Positions 1-8,202 of a DNA stretch of 64,000 bases are shown one piece after another; the first letter of the stretch is position 1, and each line of letters starts with the position of its first letter. The position numbers were made by a program, and so were the translations under genes. The DNA comes from Leptotrichia trevisanii DSM 22070. Its GTDB lineage: Bacteria; Fusobacteriota; Fusobacteriia; Fusobacteriales; Leptotrichiaceae. The notes below the pieces were generated by a model. It was not told where the DNA came from and made no database searches. It saw only the letters and a list, made by a program, of their open reading frames with translations. The stretch is taken from the NCBI RefSeq assembly GCF_000482505.1, contig NZ_AXVL01000017.1:1-64000 (forward strand), read 5' to 3'.

Positions 1-70
1 GCCTCTTTTAAAATTATCAAATATATCAGTAAATACCTAAAAAATATGAATTTAATTTCCTTATAAATAA

Positions 71-100
71 AAAAAATCAATAAAAATTATTTATTGATTT
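71..100 (-). terminator. Intrinsic terminator after the TM2 gene
   Basis: A perfect 10-bp stem (AAATCAATAA / TTATTGATTT, 74-83 with 91-100) lies just after the stop of the TM2 gene. Read on the minus strand it runs into a T-rich tract. Confidence 0.7.
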
Positions 101-127
101 CCCATTTTTAAATATTCTTAAACCTTG

Positions 128-415
128 CTAATCTGATATTCTACCAAATTCATCAGCTGGCTTTTGTACTGCTTTTATTATTTGAATAACACATATTACA
201 AATTCTACAAAAAGAATTACCATTCCAACCAAAAGAATATATGTTAATACTCCTATTATTCCTGCAATTAAAAAATATATTCCTTCCTGTTTTCTACCCG
301 CATAAAATGAATGGATTCCGAAAGCTCCAAAAAACCAGGCTAATAAGCAATAAATTACTTTATTGTATTTAGGTTTTTCATTTTCTATATTTTCAGGCAA
401 ATTAGTTTCTGACAT
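128..415 (-). CDS. TM2 domain-containing membrane protein
   Basis: Small inner-membrane protein of 95 aa. After a polar N-terminus (residues 1-18), a first hydrophobic helix (about 20-32) leads into the TM2 hallmark GxxGxHxFYxGR at about 31-42. A second hydrophobic stretch (about 45-80) and a short polar tail follow. TM2 proteins are widespread and mostly of unknown function. A strong AAGGAGG site precedes the ATG. It lies downstream of the ybaB gene on the same strand and has its own terminator. The family call is secure; no specific role can be given. Confidence 0.85.
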   Translation of the reverse strand: MSETNLPENIENEKPKYNKVIYCLLAWFFGAFGIHSFYAGRKQEGIYFLIAGIIGVLTYILLVGMVILFVEFVICVIQIIKAVQKPADEFGRISD

Positions 416-464
416 AATAAGTCCTCCTTAAATATATTTATATATAAGCATAATTTTTAATTTT

Positions 465-824
465 TTAGAATAAACCTGGAATACTTACTCCGCCAGTAAC
501 TACTTCCATCTCTTTTTCAGCCATTTCTTCAGCTTTATCCAAGATTTCGTTTACTGCGTTTACAATTAAATCAGAAACTATTGTTGCATCATTTTCTTCA
601 ATTGCATCTTTTAATACATCCAATGAAATTGACAAGTCAACAATTTTTTTCTGTCCATTTGCTTTTACAGTGATTCCTCCACCAGCAACAGATGTTTCTA
701 CAAATTTGTCCTTCAAACCTTCTTGAATTTTTAACATTTCCTGTTGCATTACTTGAGCCTTTTTAATTATATCCTGTTGGTTTCCACCTGATTTACTTCC
801 TGCTCCTTTTATTTTTCTAACCAT
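465..824 (-). CDS. YbaB/EbfC family nucleoid-associated protein
   Basis: 119-aa basic/acidic DNA-binding protein of the YbaB/EbfC family, which forms homodimers that bind and bridge DNA. The family core is visible: a long N-terminal helix (QDIIKKAQVMQQEMLKIQEGL, about residues 17-37) followed by an AGGGITVKANGQKKIVDLSI strand region. The C-terminus ends in a glycine-rich VTGGVSIPGLF tail, as is usual. In many bacteria it neighbours dnaX and recR, but here it sits alone next to a TM2 gene and a tRNA operon. An AGGAGG site precedes the ATG. Confidence 0.93.
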   Translation of the reverse strand: MVRKIKGAGSKSGGNQQDIIKKAQVMQQEMLKIQEGLKDKFVETSVAGGGITVKANGQKKIVDLSISLDVLKDAIEENDATIVSDLIVNAVNEILDKAEEMAEKEMEVVTGGVSIPGLF

Positions 825-888
825 AGTTAATAATCCTCCTGCGAATTATGATTTATTTATAACAAATTTTATTTTTTACAAAAAAAAA

Positions 889-973
889 TGGTGGAGAGAG
901 AAGGATTCGAACCTTCGAAGGCTGAGCCGGCAGATTTACAGTCTGATCCCTTTGGCCACTCGGGAACCTCTCC
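889..973 (-). tRNA. tRNA-Tyr (GTA)
   Basis: Class II tRNA with a long variable arm. The anticodon loop CTGTAAA gives GTA. The acceptor GGAGAGG pairs with TCTCTCC and CCA is encoded. Last gene of the five-tRNA minus-strand operon, followed directly by a run of T residues that could serve as terminator. Confidence 0.97.
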
Positions 974-996
974 ACAACATTCTAAATTTTAAATAG

Positions 997-1072
<76 letters not shown>

Positions 1073-1078
1073 ATTAAA

Positions 1079-1155
1079 TGGCGGAAGTGACGAGACTCGA
1101 ACTCGCGACATCTTGCGTGACAGGCAAGCACTCTAACCAACTGAGCTACACCTCC
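1079..1155 (-). tRNA. tRNA-Asp (GTC)
   Basis: Cloverleaf with acceptor GGAGGTG / CACTTCC, anticodon stem CTTGC/GCAAG, anticodon GTC and encoded CCA. Third gene in the operon. Confidence 0.97.
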
Positions 1156-1159
1156 ATAA

Positions 1160-1235
1160 TGGTGGTCACAATTGGGTTCGAACCAATGACCCCCTGCTTG
1201 TAAGGCAGGTGCTCTCCCAGCTGAGCTATGCGACC
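1160..1235 (-). tRNA. tRNA-Val (TAC)
   Basis: Cloverleaf with acceptor GGTCGCA / TGTGACC, anticodon stem CCTGC/GCAGG, anticodon TAC and encoded CCA. Second gene in the operon. Confidence 0.97.
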
Positions 1236-1277
1236 ATAAAACAATCACCATTTAACATTAATATTCAATTTTTAAAT

Positions 1278-1352
1278 TGGTACGGCCTAGGGGGATCGAA
1301 CCCCTGTTACCGGGATGAAAACCCGAGGTCCTAACCACTAGACGAAGGCCGC
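1278..1352 (-). tRNA. tRNA-Glu (TTC)
   Basis: Cloverleaf with acceptor GCGGCCT / AGGCCGT (a G-U pair at the end), anticodon stem TCGGG/CCCGG, anticodon TTC and encoded CCA. First gene of the operon, about 40 nt downstream of a strong promoter. Confidence 0.96.
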
Positions 1353-1398
1353 ACATTCATTCCCTTATTTGTTTTCTTACTACTCACAGACAAGAAAT

Positions 1399-1427
1399 AT
1401 AATATCATATTTAATTTTGTTTGTCAA
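1399..1427 (-). promoter_or_regulatory. Promoter of the Glu-Val-Asp-Thr-Tyr tRNA operon
   Basis: On the minus strand a perfect -35 TTGACA (1422-1427), a 17-nt spacer and TATTAT (1399-1404) lie about 45 nt upstream of tRNA-Glu and after the stop of the yigZ-like gene. The tRNA operon therefore has its own promoter. Confidence 0.85.
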
Positions 1428-1473
1428 CAACTTTTATAAAAAAATTTTGGGTTTCTTTAAAATTTATTATTTT

Positions 1474-2064
1474 TTACATTTTTATTACTATTATTTTCTG
1501 CAATCCATTCAATTCATGTTCAATTTCATCACTTGCCGATATTTTCATAGTAACTCTATTTGAATAATTCTTTTCAAGTATTTCTATTCCAAATTTTAGT
1601 GTATTTGCATTTAAAAAAGTTTCTATTTCTGAAGTATATTCGTAATCATAATCCAGGATGAAAATGGATTTTTCCACATATTCTACAATTTCTGCCTCAT
1701 TAATAGCTAATTTTGCAGTTTTGGCATAATTTCTTATAAGTCCTCCTGCACCTAGTTTTATCCCACCAAAATATCTCGTTGCAACTATTGCCACATTATA
1801 CACATCCAGAATATTAAGTATTTCCGCCATCGGTTTCCCCGCTGTATTGCTCGGTTCCCCATCATCATTATATTTAAAATATTCCTGTCCATTTTCCATA
1901 ACCCTGTAAAGTGGCACATTGTGAGTTGCATTTGGATGCATCTTTTTTATTGAATCAATAAACTTTTCTGCTTCATTTACCGTCGAAACTGGCTTAATAT
2001 ACCCAATAAACTTCGATTTTTTTTCTTCAAATTCAATTATTGTCTCCTTTTGCACAGTTTTCAA
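1474..2064 (-). CDS. YigZ/IMPACT family protein
   Basis: 196-aa member of the UPF0029/IMPACT family, a two-domain fold. The N-terminal domain carries family motifs: EFEEKKSKFIGYIKPV (about 11-26), DDGEPSNTAGKPM (about 67-79), and VATRYFGGIKLGAGGLIRNY (about 94-113). The C-terminal domain (about 135-196) has the usual ferredoxin-like, EF-G-domain-like character. Function in bacteria is not well settled. The start is a TTG behind a strong GGGAGG site, so initiation should be efficient despite the rare codon. It stands alone between two unrelated units. Confidence 0.93.
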   Translation of the reverse strand: MKTVQKETIIEFEEKKSKFIGYIKPVSTVNEAEKFIDSIKKMHPNATHNVPLYRVMENGQEYFKYNDDGEPSNTAGKPMAEILNILDVYNVAIVATRYFGGIKLGAGGLIRNYAKTAKLAINEAEIVEYVEKSIFILDYDYEYTSEIETFLNANTLKFGIEILEKNYSNRVTMKISASDEIEHELNGLQKIIVIKM

Positions 2065-2290
2065 ATTATTCCTCCCTTCGCTTTATTAATACTAAACCTT
2101 ATTTAAAAAATAGAAATAAAATTCTATAATAATTAATTTGATAACCTTATTAAAAAAATTAAATCTAATTTTTAAGTATCCATATAAGGGATTCCTATTC
2201 AAAATTTGAAAAATCTCTTATTGTTAATAAATATTTTTCACAATTCTGATTTCTACTATTTAAATGGGAAATAGTATTAGATTATTTTGT

Positions 2291-3409
2291 TTAATAATTA
2301 TTTTTTCTTTCATTTTTTAATATTTCATCCAATAATTTTATTACCCTTGTATTTTCAAATTCTTTTCTGTATTTATTCATTACATTTTCATCCGCAACAG
2401 AAAGCATTTGTGCAACTGCAAGATATAGTGCTAATTCTGACTGCTCGTTAAAATAAACATCCTCATAGCTTACATCTTTCGTTGAAACGTTATCCAAATA
2501 ATATTTTACTGCATTTTCTATTCCATAATTCATCATATTTTTAGCTATTTTAATTTCAGCAATTTTTAACTCAAAACCTCTTATATAGTCATCCGGAATA
2601 CCAAAATCCTTCTGATTTTTCCCAATTTTAAAATAATCAATTATACGTTGATATTTATTAATTTCCTTCTTCTGATTTTCCAAAGTTTCTTTCCCACTGT
2701 CCAGAATTTCCTTTACGCTTTCACCATAAGTCCTTGTATCCTCCAAAACATTTTCCGTATCTTTATCAGAAATATCAGCAGCATCCTTATTTTGTATAAT
2801 TCCTTTTTTATTGTCATAAGAAAAGCCATCTGGTAAGTCATTTGCCTCAGTGTTAGGTTTTTTCTCATCTTCAACCAAGTAATCACCCAATGTTTCAATG
2901 AACATTACCATATCCAGATTTTCACTTAATGTATCAACAAGTTCCATTACTATAGAATTTTTATAACGTCGTTTTATGAGATTATAATAAAATTTTGCTT
3001 TTTTTTCATCGCCTTTCAGCTTATAATAGGTAAATTCGTTTGAAAGTTTATCAAATTGTGTTGAATACGGAGCAATTTTATCCATATATTCCCTTGCTTT
3101 TCTAAAGTTCTTTTTTTCACCCACCATATAGGCTCCCACAAGAACTGCACCCAATGTTTCATTTCTTTCATCTTTTTCATAAATTTTCTTTAATTTTAAA
3201 AGATTATCGTTTTCTTGCCCATCTTCTGTAAAAAAATTTTTTTCATCTTTGATCTCGTATTCAAACTTTATCGTTTCATCAATTACATCCTGCTTTATCC
3301 CAATTTTGGAAAGCCTGTCCTGTATAAGTTCAGCTCTAGTGTATGCCGATAATTCACATCCCAGTGTTAAAAAGAATGGCAATGATAACGATATAAAAAT
3401 TTTTTTCAT
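2291..3409 (-). CDS. Secreted or lipid-anchored protein, paralogue of its upstream neighbour
   Basis: 372-aa protein of unknown function. It begins with a signal sequence (MKKIFISLSLPFFLTLGCEL); a cysteine at 18 in a TLGC context could be a weak lipobox. Residues about 25-95 (AELIQDRLSKIGIKQDVIDE onward, ending near KKIYEKDERN) closely match the N-terminal part of the next gene upstream, so the pair are tandem paralogues. The rest is helix-rich and charged, with a TPR-like feel in the middle (REYMDKIAPYSTQ, KKAKFYYNLIKRRYKN). A GGAGAAGG site precedes the ATG and only 17 nt separate it from the upstream gene, so co-transcription is likely. No enzyme motif is visible. Confidence 0.8.
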   Translation of the reverse strand: MKKIFISLSLPFFLTLGCELSAYTRAELIQDRLSKIGIKQDVIDETIKFEYEIKDEKNFFTEDGQENDNLLKLKKIYEKDERNETLGAVLVGAYMVGEKKNFRKAREYMDKIAPYSTQFDKLSNEFTYYKLKGDEKKAKFYYNLIKRRYKNSIVMELVDTLSENLDMVMFIETLGDYLVEDEKKPNTEANDLPDGFSYDNKKGIIQNKDAADISDKDTENVLEDTRTYGESVKEILDSGKETLENQKKEINKYQRIIDYFKIGKNQKDFGIPDDYIRGFELKIAEIKIAKNMMNYGIENAVKYYLDNVSTKDVSYEDVYFNEQSELALYLAVAQMLSVADENVMNKYRKEFENTRVIKLLDEILKNERKNNY

Positions 3410-3426
3410 GAACCTTCTCCTCTTTC

Positions 3427-4308
3427 TTAATTTACCATTTTTGACAAGAAATCCTTGTCCTTTTCAGTTTCAGCCTGAATTTTCTTAGCAATCCACGTAT
3501 CTTCCAATTTTGCCCCATTGCTTATTTTTAATAAATCTTCTTTTATCTCCTCATTCATTATTACAACATTAAAATAAAGTATAACTTCCGCACGCAAATT
3601 ATAATTTTGTATTTCCTCACTCACACTTTCATTTACAATATTATTCAAATATTCTGAAACAGCCTGTTTCACTTCTCCCTTATCAAAAAGATTACGAATT
3701 TTGTTCAAATAATAAGTCAATTTCATAAAATAATATTCCTCGTCAGAAACTCCCACTTTTCGACGTTCACTCTCGTTTTTTAACAATTTTAGCACTTTTT
3801 CCGTAAGCATCTGTTTTTCCTCAAAATCTTTTGCCACAAAAATTTTTGCCAGTGTAACTACAATTGTATCATTATATTTTTTAGGAATTTCATCCATATA
3901 TTTTTCAAAACTTGGCATATCTCCCTTGTCCAGAGCGTACATCATTTTTGAAAAAGTCTTTTCATATTCATACGGCGTATATTTTACAAACAAATCAAGA
4001 TATTTTTTGTAATCTCCACTTATTTTTGATTCAAAAATTGTAATTAAAGCCTGTGCCACTATGTAGTTCCTCTCATCCTTCTGAAGCAATTTTTCCAGCT
4101 TTTCTACCCTTTCCCGAATAATCTTCTCATCATTTTCAAAATACTGTGTATCCCTTATTTCATAATCCAGTGCCACCGTTTCATCAATCAACGCCTGTTT
4201 CACCCCAAGTTTTGATAATGTTTCCTGAATTTTTTCCTTTTGCGAAAAACCATACACTCCAAAATTCATCATTAAAAATATTCCTAAAATCAAAAATAAT
4301 TTTTTCAT
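3427..4308 (-). CDS. Secreted protein, first gene of a tandem paralogous pair
   Basis: 293-aa protein of unknown function from the start chosen here. An open frame continues 18 codons upstream, but the ATG at 4308 is preceded by AAGGACGTGG and opens directly into a signal peptide (MKKLFLILGIFLMMNFGVYG). The mature N-terminus (KIQETLSKLGVKQALIDETV, then LEKLLQKDERN) is the segment shared with the downstream paralogue. The remainder is predicted helical, with a conserved-looking segment ending VVTLAKIFVAKDFEEKQML. A TATAAT box about 75 nt upstream (4383-4388) would serve the pair. The downstream gene follows after 17 nt. Confidence 0.8.
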   Translation of the reverse strand: MKKLFLILGIFLMMNFGVYGFSQKEKIQETLSKLGVKQALIDETVALDYEIRDTQYFENDEKIIRERVEKLEKLLQKDERNYIVAQALITIFESKISGDYKKYLDLFVKYTPYEYEKTFSKMMYALDKGDMPSFEKYMDEIPKKYNDTIVVTLAKIFVAKDFEEKQMLTEKVLKLLKNESERRKVGVSDEEYYFMKLTYYLNKIRNLFDKGEVKQAVSEYLNNIVNESVSEEIQNYNLRAEVILYFNVVIMNEEIKEDLLKISNGAKLEDTWIAKKIQAETEKDKDFLSKMVN

Positions 4309-4382
4309 CTTTACCACGTCCTTAAAATTTTGATAAAAACATTTTATACACTTACTGTTCATGTCTAAAATTACAACACTAT

Positions 4383-4411
4383 ATTATATCCCATATTTTC
4401 GATTTTCAAAA
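4383..4411 (-). promoter_or_regulatory. Likely promoter of the paralogous secreted-protein pair
   Basis: Minus-strand TATAAT (4383-4388) with a TTTTGA-type -35 17 nt further upstream. The -35 is weak, the -10 perfect. Confidence 0.5.
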
Positions 4412-4438
4412 ATTTTTATTGAATTTTCTTATATTTTT

Positions 4439-5203
4439 TTAAAAAATTAAGCTAATATTTATTCCTGCCAGCCGTAAAAAAAATTCCACAATTGCAAAAA
4501 AACCATTTGTTAAGTGTGAACTTCCCAAATAAACAATTGCAAAAATAATCAAAATTCCATATCTTTCAATTTTATTATAAAATGCCCTAATTTTCTCCCC
4601 TGAAAAAGAATAAACTATCCTACCCCCATCCAGTGGTGTTATAGGTATCAGGTTAAACAATCCAAGCAAAAGATTTATTGAATAAATATAAAGTAGAATT
4701 GTCATAAAAATATTCTCAATCTCCAGATGTTTTCCTAAAAATTTCAACAGTACAAGTGAAATTGCCGAAAGAATAAAGTTTACCACTATTCCAGCAATTG
4801 CAACACAAAATAATCCCAACCGATGTGGCCTTAAATTATAAAAATTAACTGGAACAGGTTTTGCCCAGCCTACCAAAAATTTGAATCCACTCAAAAGTAT
4901 AAGAATTGGCAGGATTATTCCCGTCAAATCAATATGTTTTAGTGGATTTAGTGTGATTCTACCCTCTCTTTTGGCAGTATCATCACCAAATTTATAAGCT
5001 ACATATCCATGTGCCACCTCGTGAAGAGTCATTGATATTACAAAAACCACAAGTGAAATTATCATATCCCTTGAAATTTCCATCACAAAAAAACTTTTTG
5101 CAATAAAATAAATAATAATTGTGGCAATAACTCCCAGTTTCAATTCTGGATATTGAGGATTCAAAATTTTAAATCTATTATAATACTCTTTTACTATTTT
5201 CAC
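4439..5203 (-). CDS. Site-2 protease family (M50) membrane metalloprotease
   Basis: 254-aa polytopic inner-membrane protein of the short, PDZ-less site-2 protease group (YwhC/Rv-type). The zinc motif HEVAH is at residues 61-65 within a hydrophobic helix. The second metal-binding motif NLIPITPLDGG at 184-194 supplies the aspartate ligand. Between them is the family segment GRITLNPLKHID (81-92) and a WAKPVPVN loop (113-120). About six membrane segments can be counted. Such proteases cleave membrane-embedded substrates; the substrate here cannot be inferred. The gene stands alone upstream of the secreted paralogue pair on the same strand. Confidence 0.92.
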   Translation of the reverse strand: MKIVKEYYNRFKILNPQYPELKLGVIATIIIYFIAKSFFVMEISRDMIISLVVFVISMTLHEVAHGYVAYKFGDDTAKREGRITLNPLKHIDLTGIILPILILLSGFKFLVGWAKPVPVNFYNLRPHRLGLFCVAIAGIVVNFILSAISLVLLKFLGKHLEIENIFMTILLYIYSINLLLGLFNLIPITPLDGGRIVYSFSGEKIRAFYNKIERYGILIIFAIVYLGSSHLTNGFFAIVEFFLRLAGINISLIF

Positions 5204-5301
5204 AAAATTTCCTTTCTAAAGTTACAATTTTAATTTTAAAATATACCCAAACGAAATAGTTAAAAATAGCTGTTCGAGTATATAATCAGGTTATTCATTT
5301 T

Positions 5302-5487
5302 CTATCCCTCTTCAATCCCCACTTCCACATCCTTCTTCCAGAACGCCATCCCAATTTTCACAACATTGTAATTTTCATATTCTAAACTTTTTGCATACTC
5401 TCTTTCGTTTATCTGTTTAAGAGCCTCTTTTATATTGAATGATAAATCCTCTTTTTTCAATTCCCCATTTTTTCCCAAATCCATCAC
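5302..5487 (-). pseudogene. C-terminal fragment of an AAA-ATPase/PD-(D/E)XK nuclease-like protein
   Basis: A 61-codon open frame that looks like the extreme C-terminus of the common AAA-ATPase-like plus PD-(D/E)XK nuclease proteins. The pattern ALKQINEREYAKSLEYENYN, then VVKIGMAFWKKDVEV, resembles their typical ending, in which the chain reads AxxQIxxxxYxxxY...IxxIGIxF. The upstream 500 codons of such proteins are absent. The frame starts GTG-ATG with only a poorly spaced GGGG before it. A good promoter sits just upstream, so it may still be transcribed. The identity is from family knowledge and is not certain. Confidence 0.5.
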
Positions 5488-5511
5488 CCCAATTTATTTT
5501 TATTTAAGTTA

Positions 5512-5540
5512 ATTATACCAAATTTCATAAAAAATAACAA
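5512..5540 (-). promoter_or_regulatory. Promoter upstream of the nuclease fragment
   Basis: Minus-strand TTGTTA (5535-5540), 17-nt spacer, perfect TATAAT (5512-5517). It would start transcription about 20 nt before the 61-codon fragment. Confidence 0.6.
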
Positions 5541-5565
5541 AGCATTTTAAAGAATTAGCACAAAA

Positions 5566-5594
5566 AGATATGGAGTACCAAAATTGATACTCCA
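5566..5594 (-). terminator. Terminator after the amphipathic-repeat gene
   Basis: Hairpin TGGAGTA / TACTCCA (5571-5577 with 5588-5594), extended by inner CAA/TTG pairing after one mismatch. On the minus strand it is followed by TATCTTTTT, a modest U-tract. Confidence 0.6.
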
Positions 5595-5627
5595 ATCTAA
5601 AGTTTCCTTTATTACATTTTTGTTTTA

Positions 5628-5939
5628 CTATTTTTTAAACATTCCAGTAACTTTATCCGCTAATCCCTTAGCACCTTCCACTGTCTTGTCTACTGCTTCC
5701 TCAGCACCTTTTTTTACATCTTGAACAATTTTATTATTTGCAGCTTTTTCAGCTAAATCTTTTGCACCTTCCACAGTTTTTCCTAAAACTTCTTCAGTTC
5801 CTTTTTTTATATTTTGAGCAACTTCACTTCCTGCAATTTCCTTTGTTTTATCAACAGCCTTATCAGCTAAATCCTTTGCTCCATCTGCAGTTTTTTTCAA
5901 AGCATCTTCTGCTCCTTTTTTCAAATCATCAAAATTCAT
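5628..5939 (-). CDS. Amphipathic helical repeat protein (LEA/apolipoprotein-like)
   Basis: 103-aa protein built almost entirely from three imperfect repeats of about 30 residues with the pattern KKGxEExxxKTxxGAKDLAxKA. Alanine, lysine, glutamate and aspartate dominate. The repeats should form long amphipathic helices like those of late-embryogenesis-abundant, CsbD-like or apolipoprotein-like stress proteins. There is no signal peptide and no catalytic motif. An ATG 15 nt upstream (5954) is possible, but GGAGG ideally precedes the ATG at 5939. It follows glmS by 48 nt on the same strand and has its own terminator, so it may be read through from glmS. Function unknown. Confidence 0.75.
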   Translation of the reverse strand: MNFDDLKKGAEDALKKTADGAKDLADKAVDKTKEIAGSEVAQNIKKGTEEVLGKTVEGAKDLAEKAANNKIVQDVKKGAEEAVDKTVEGAKGLADKVTGMFKK

Positions 5940-5987
5940 AACTTTTTCCTCCATTTTATTATTATTTATAATTATTAACTCATTATC

Positions 5988-7817
5988 TTATTCTACAGTT
6001 ACCGATTTTGCCAAATTTCTTGGTTTATCAACATCATTTCCTTTTAATTTTGATAAATAATATGCCAATAACTGATGAATTACAATCGTAGGGAATCCTG
6101 CGTAATCATCTTCCACATCTGGAATATAAAATACTTCATCCGCCACTTCTTCTACAACTGTGTTTCCTTCTTTTGCGATTGCAATTACATAAGCCCCTCT
6201 TGAAGTAACTTCTTTTATATTTGATACTGATTTTTCAAACAAGTCAGATTGTGTAACATTTACAACAACTGGTACCCCATCCGTAATAAGTGCAATCGTA
6301 CCGTGTTTTAATTCTCCTGAAGCAAAGGCTTCTGAATGAATATACGAGATTTCTTTAGATTTTAATGCACCTTCCACAGCAATTACATAATCAAGCCCAC
6401 GTCCAAGATAGAACATGTTTTCGCTATCTTTAATCTTATCTGCGACATCTTTTATTTTTTCATTATATTCCAGCATTTTCTGAATACTTTGTTCCACTTC
6501 ATATAATTTCTTAATATCCTTTATTGCTTCATCTTTTGTAATTTTTCCAAATTTATATGCAAAGTCTATTGCCATCAAGTTTAAAATTACCATTTGAGTT
6601 GTATACGCCTTTGTGGAAGCAACGGCAATTTCAGGCCCTGCCCAAGTATAAATAACGTGATCCGCTTCCCTTGCTATCGAAGAACCAACTACATTTGTAA
6701 TTGCAACAACTCTTGCACCATGCCTTTTAGCCTCTTTCATAGCCTCCAGCGTATCCAAAGTTTCTCCAGACTGACTTAACACGACAACTAAAGCCTTGTC
6801 ATTAATTACAGGGTTTCTATATCTAAATTCTGACGCAATGTCAACATCTACACGGATTCTTGTTTTCTTTTCAATGATGTGCTTTCCAGCAAGCCCGGCA
6901 TGATAAGCAGTTCCACAAGCTACGATATAAATATCATTAATTCCGCTCAAATATTCTTTTGTAAGTCCCGCATCATCAAAATTAATGTTATAATTTTCAT
7001 CAACTCTGCTGTTCAAAGTTTTTACAAGCACTTCTGGCTGTTCAAAAATTTCTTTTTCCATAAAATACTCATATCCACCTTTAGAAGCAGCTTCCAAATC
7101 CCACTCAATATGAGTTACATCTCTTTTTATCTCATTTCCGTCTACATCCATAATTTTTACAGAATCTTTTTTTATTTCCACAATTTCATTATTTTCAATC
7201 AAATATACATCCCTAGTATATTTCAAAATCGCAGGAATATCTGACGCAATAAAGTTTTCTCCATCTCCAAGCCCCACAATAAGTGGACTTTCCTTTCTTG
7301 CTGCAATAATTCTGTCAGGCTCATTTACAGACATAATTCCAAGTGCATACGCTCCTTTTATAACTTTTAATAATTTCTTTACTGTTTCAAGCAAATCTCC
7401 AGTATAAAGTTCATCCAGCAAATGTGCCACAACTTCTGTATCAGTTTCTGATTTAAACTTATACCCTTTTGCAACTAAATCCTTTTTTAGTTCCAGATAA
7501 TTTTCAATAATTCCATTGTGAACAACAACTAATGTTTTATCCTTGTTAAAATGGGGATGTGAATTTTCATCAGATGGCTTACCGTGAGTCGCCCATCTTG
7601 TATGCCCTATCGCAACTGTCCCTGAAAGCGGATGTTTTTTCAGCTCATCAGCCAAATTCTGCAATCTTCCCACTTTTTTCACAATCTCAAATTTCTCATT
7701 TCCAGTATTAACAGCAATCCCAGCCGAATCATAACCTCTGTACTCTAATTTTTCCAACCCGTCAATAACAAATTCCTGAGCGTTTTTTGCCCCGATGTAA
7801 CCTACAATTCCACACAT
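5988..7817 (-). CDS. glmS: Glutamine--fructose-6-phosphate aminotransferase (isomerizing)
   Basis: 609 aa, the family's normal length. It makes glucosamine-6-phosphate from fructose-6-phosphate and glutamine, the entry step to UDP-GlcNAc, peptidoglycan and LPS. The N-terminal Ntn glutaminase starts MCGIVGYIG with the catalytic Cys2. The HTRWATHGKP and HNGIIENY motifs of class II amidotransferases follow. Two SIS domains (about 290-425 and 460-600) show CGTAYHAG, SQSGETLDT and HSEAFASGELKHG. The C-terminus is KPRNLAKSVTVE, typical of GlmS. Expression is controlled by a glmS ribozyme in the 5' leader and driven by a strong promoter 200 nt upstream. Confidence 0.98.
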   Translation of the reverse strand: MCGIVGYIGAKNAQEFVIDGLEKLEYRGYDSAGIAVNTGNEKFEIVKKVGRLQNLADELKKHPLSGTVAIGHTRWATHGKPSDENSHPHFNKDKTLVVVHNGIIENYLELKKDLVAKGYKFKSETDTEVVAHLLDELYTGDLLETVKKLLKVIKGAYALGIMSVNEPDRIIAARKESPLIVGLGDGENFIASDIPAILKYTRDVYLIENNEIVEIKKDSVKIMDVDGNEIKRDVTHIEWDLEAASKGGYEYFMEKEIFEQPEVLVKTLNSRVDENYNINFDDAGLTKEYLSGINDIYIVACGTAYHAGLAGKHIIEKKTRIRVDVDIASEFRYRNPVINDKALVVVLSQSGETLDTLEAMKEAKRHGARVVAITNVVGSSIAREADHVIYTWAGPEIAVASTKAYTTQMVILNLMAIDFAYKFGKITKDEAIKDIKKLYEVEQSIQKMLEYNEKIKDVADKIKDSENMFYLGRGLDYVIAVEGALKSKEISYIHSEAFASGELKHGTIALITDGVPVVVNVTQSDLFEKSVSNIKEVTSRGAYVIAIAKEGNTVVEEVADEVFYIPDVEDDYAGFPTIVIHQLLAYYLSKLKGNDVDKPRNLAKSVTVE

Positions 7818-7849
7818 AATTTTTCTCCTTTATAATATAAAATTACTAG

Positions 7850-8001
7850 AAAATGTTACTATAATACCTTTGTAACTCCAATTACTCAGAATTTTTGTAT
7901 ATTATTAAGGTTGTAACCACCCAAAGAGCATCCGCCGATTATTTCGATAACTCTTTCCCTCGTCTCCTTTATCCATATTTTACCTTTAAAGGACTGGCGC
8001 T
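7850..8001 (-). ncRNA. glmS ribozyme (glucosamine-6-phosphate riboswitch)
   Basis: Self-cleaving RNA in the glmS leader. Read on the minus strand it shows the conserved core in order. First is A|GCGCCAG, with cleavage expected between 8001 and 8000. P1 follows (TCCTTT 7993-7988 with AAAGGA 7970-7965), then GACGAGG, a P2.1-like AAAGAG/CTCTTT pair, TTATCGA, and TCGGCGGATG. A P3-like hairpin GGTT-AACC is next. The less conserved P4 region, an AT-rich stem around 7860-7905, follows and its 3' limit is approximate. In the known class, GlcN6P acts as cofactor for cleavage, exposing the mRNA to degradation. The match to the consensus is strong by eye. Confidence 0.93.
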
Positions 8002-8029
8002 TTTCAATCTTTATTTTCTAGTTCATATG

Positions 8030-8058
8030 ATTATATCAAATTTTTTATATTTTTTCAA
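8030..8058 (-). promoter_or_regulatory. glmS promoter
   Basis: Minus-strand TTGAAA (8053-8058), 17-nt spacer, TATAAT (8030-8035). The predicted start near 8023 leaves about 22 nt ahead of the ribozyme cleavage site, as is usual for this ribozyme. Confidence 0.85.
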
Positions 8059-8202
8059 TATGTGAAATCTTTATTTTTTGTATAACTTTTTATACTATTC
8101 CCCATTTGCATAGCGAATATTTAATAAATTTTGAATTACATACTATTTTAGCAAGGAATTAAAACTTTTAATTTCTAATGGGGTTTAGTATTAAAATTAT
8201 TT

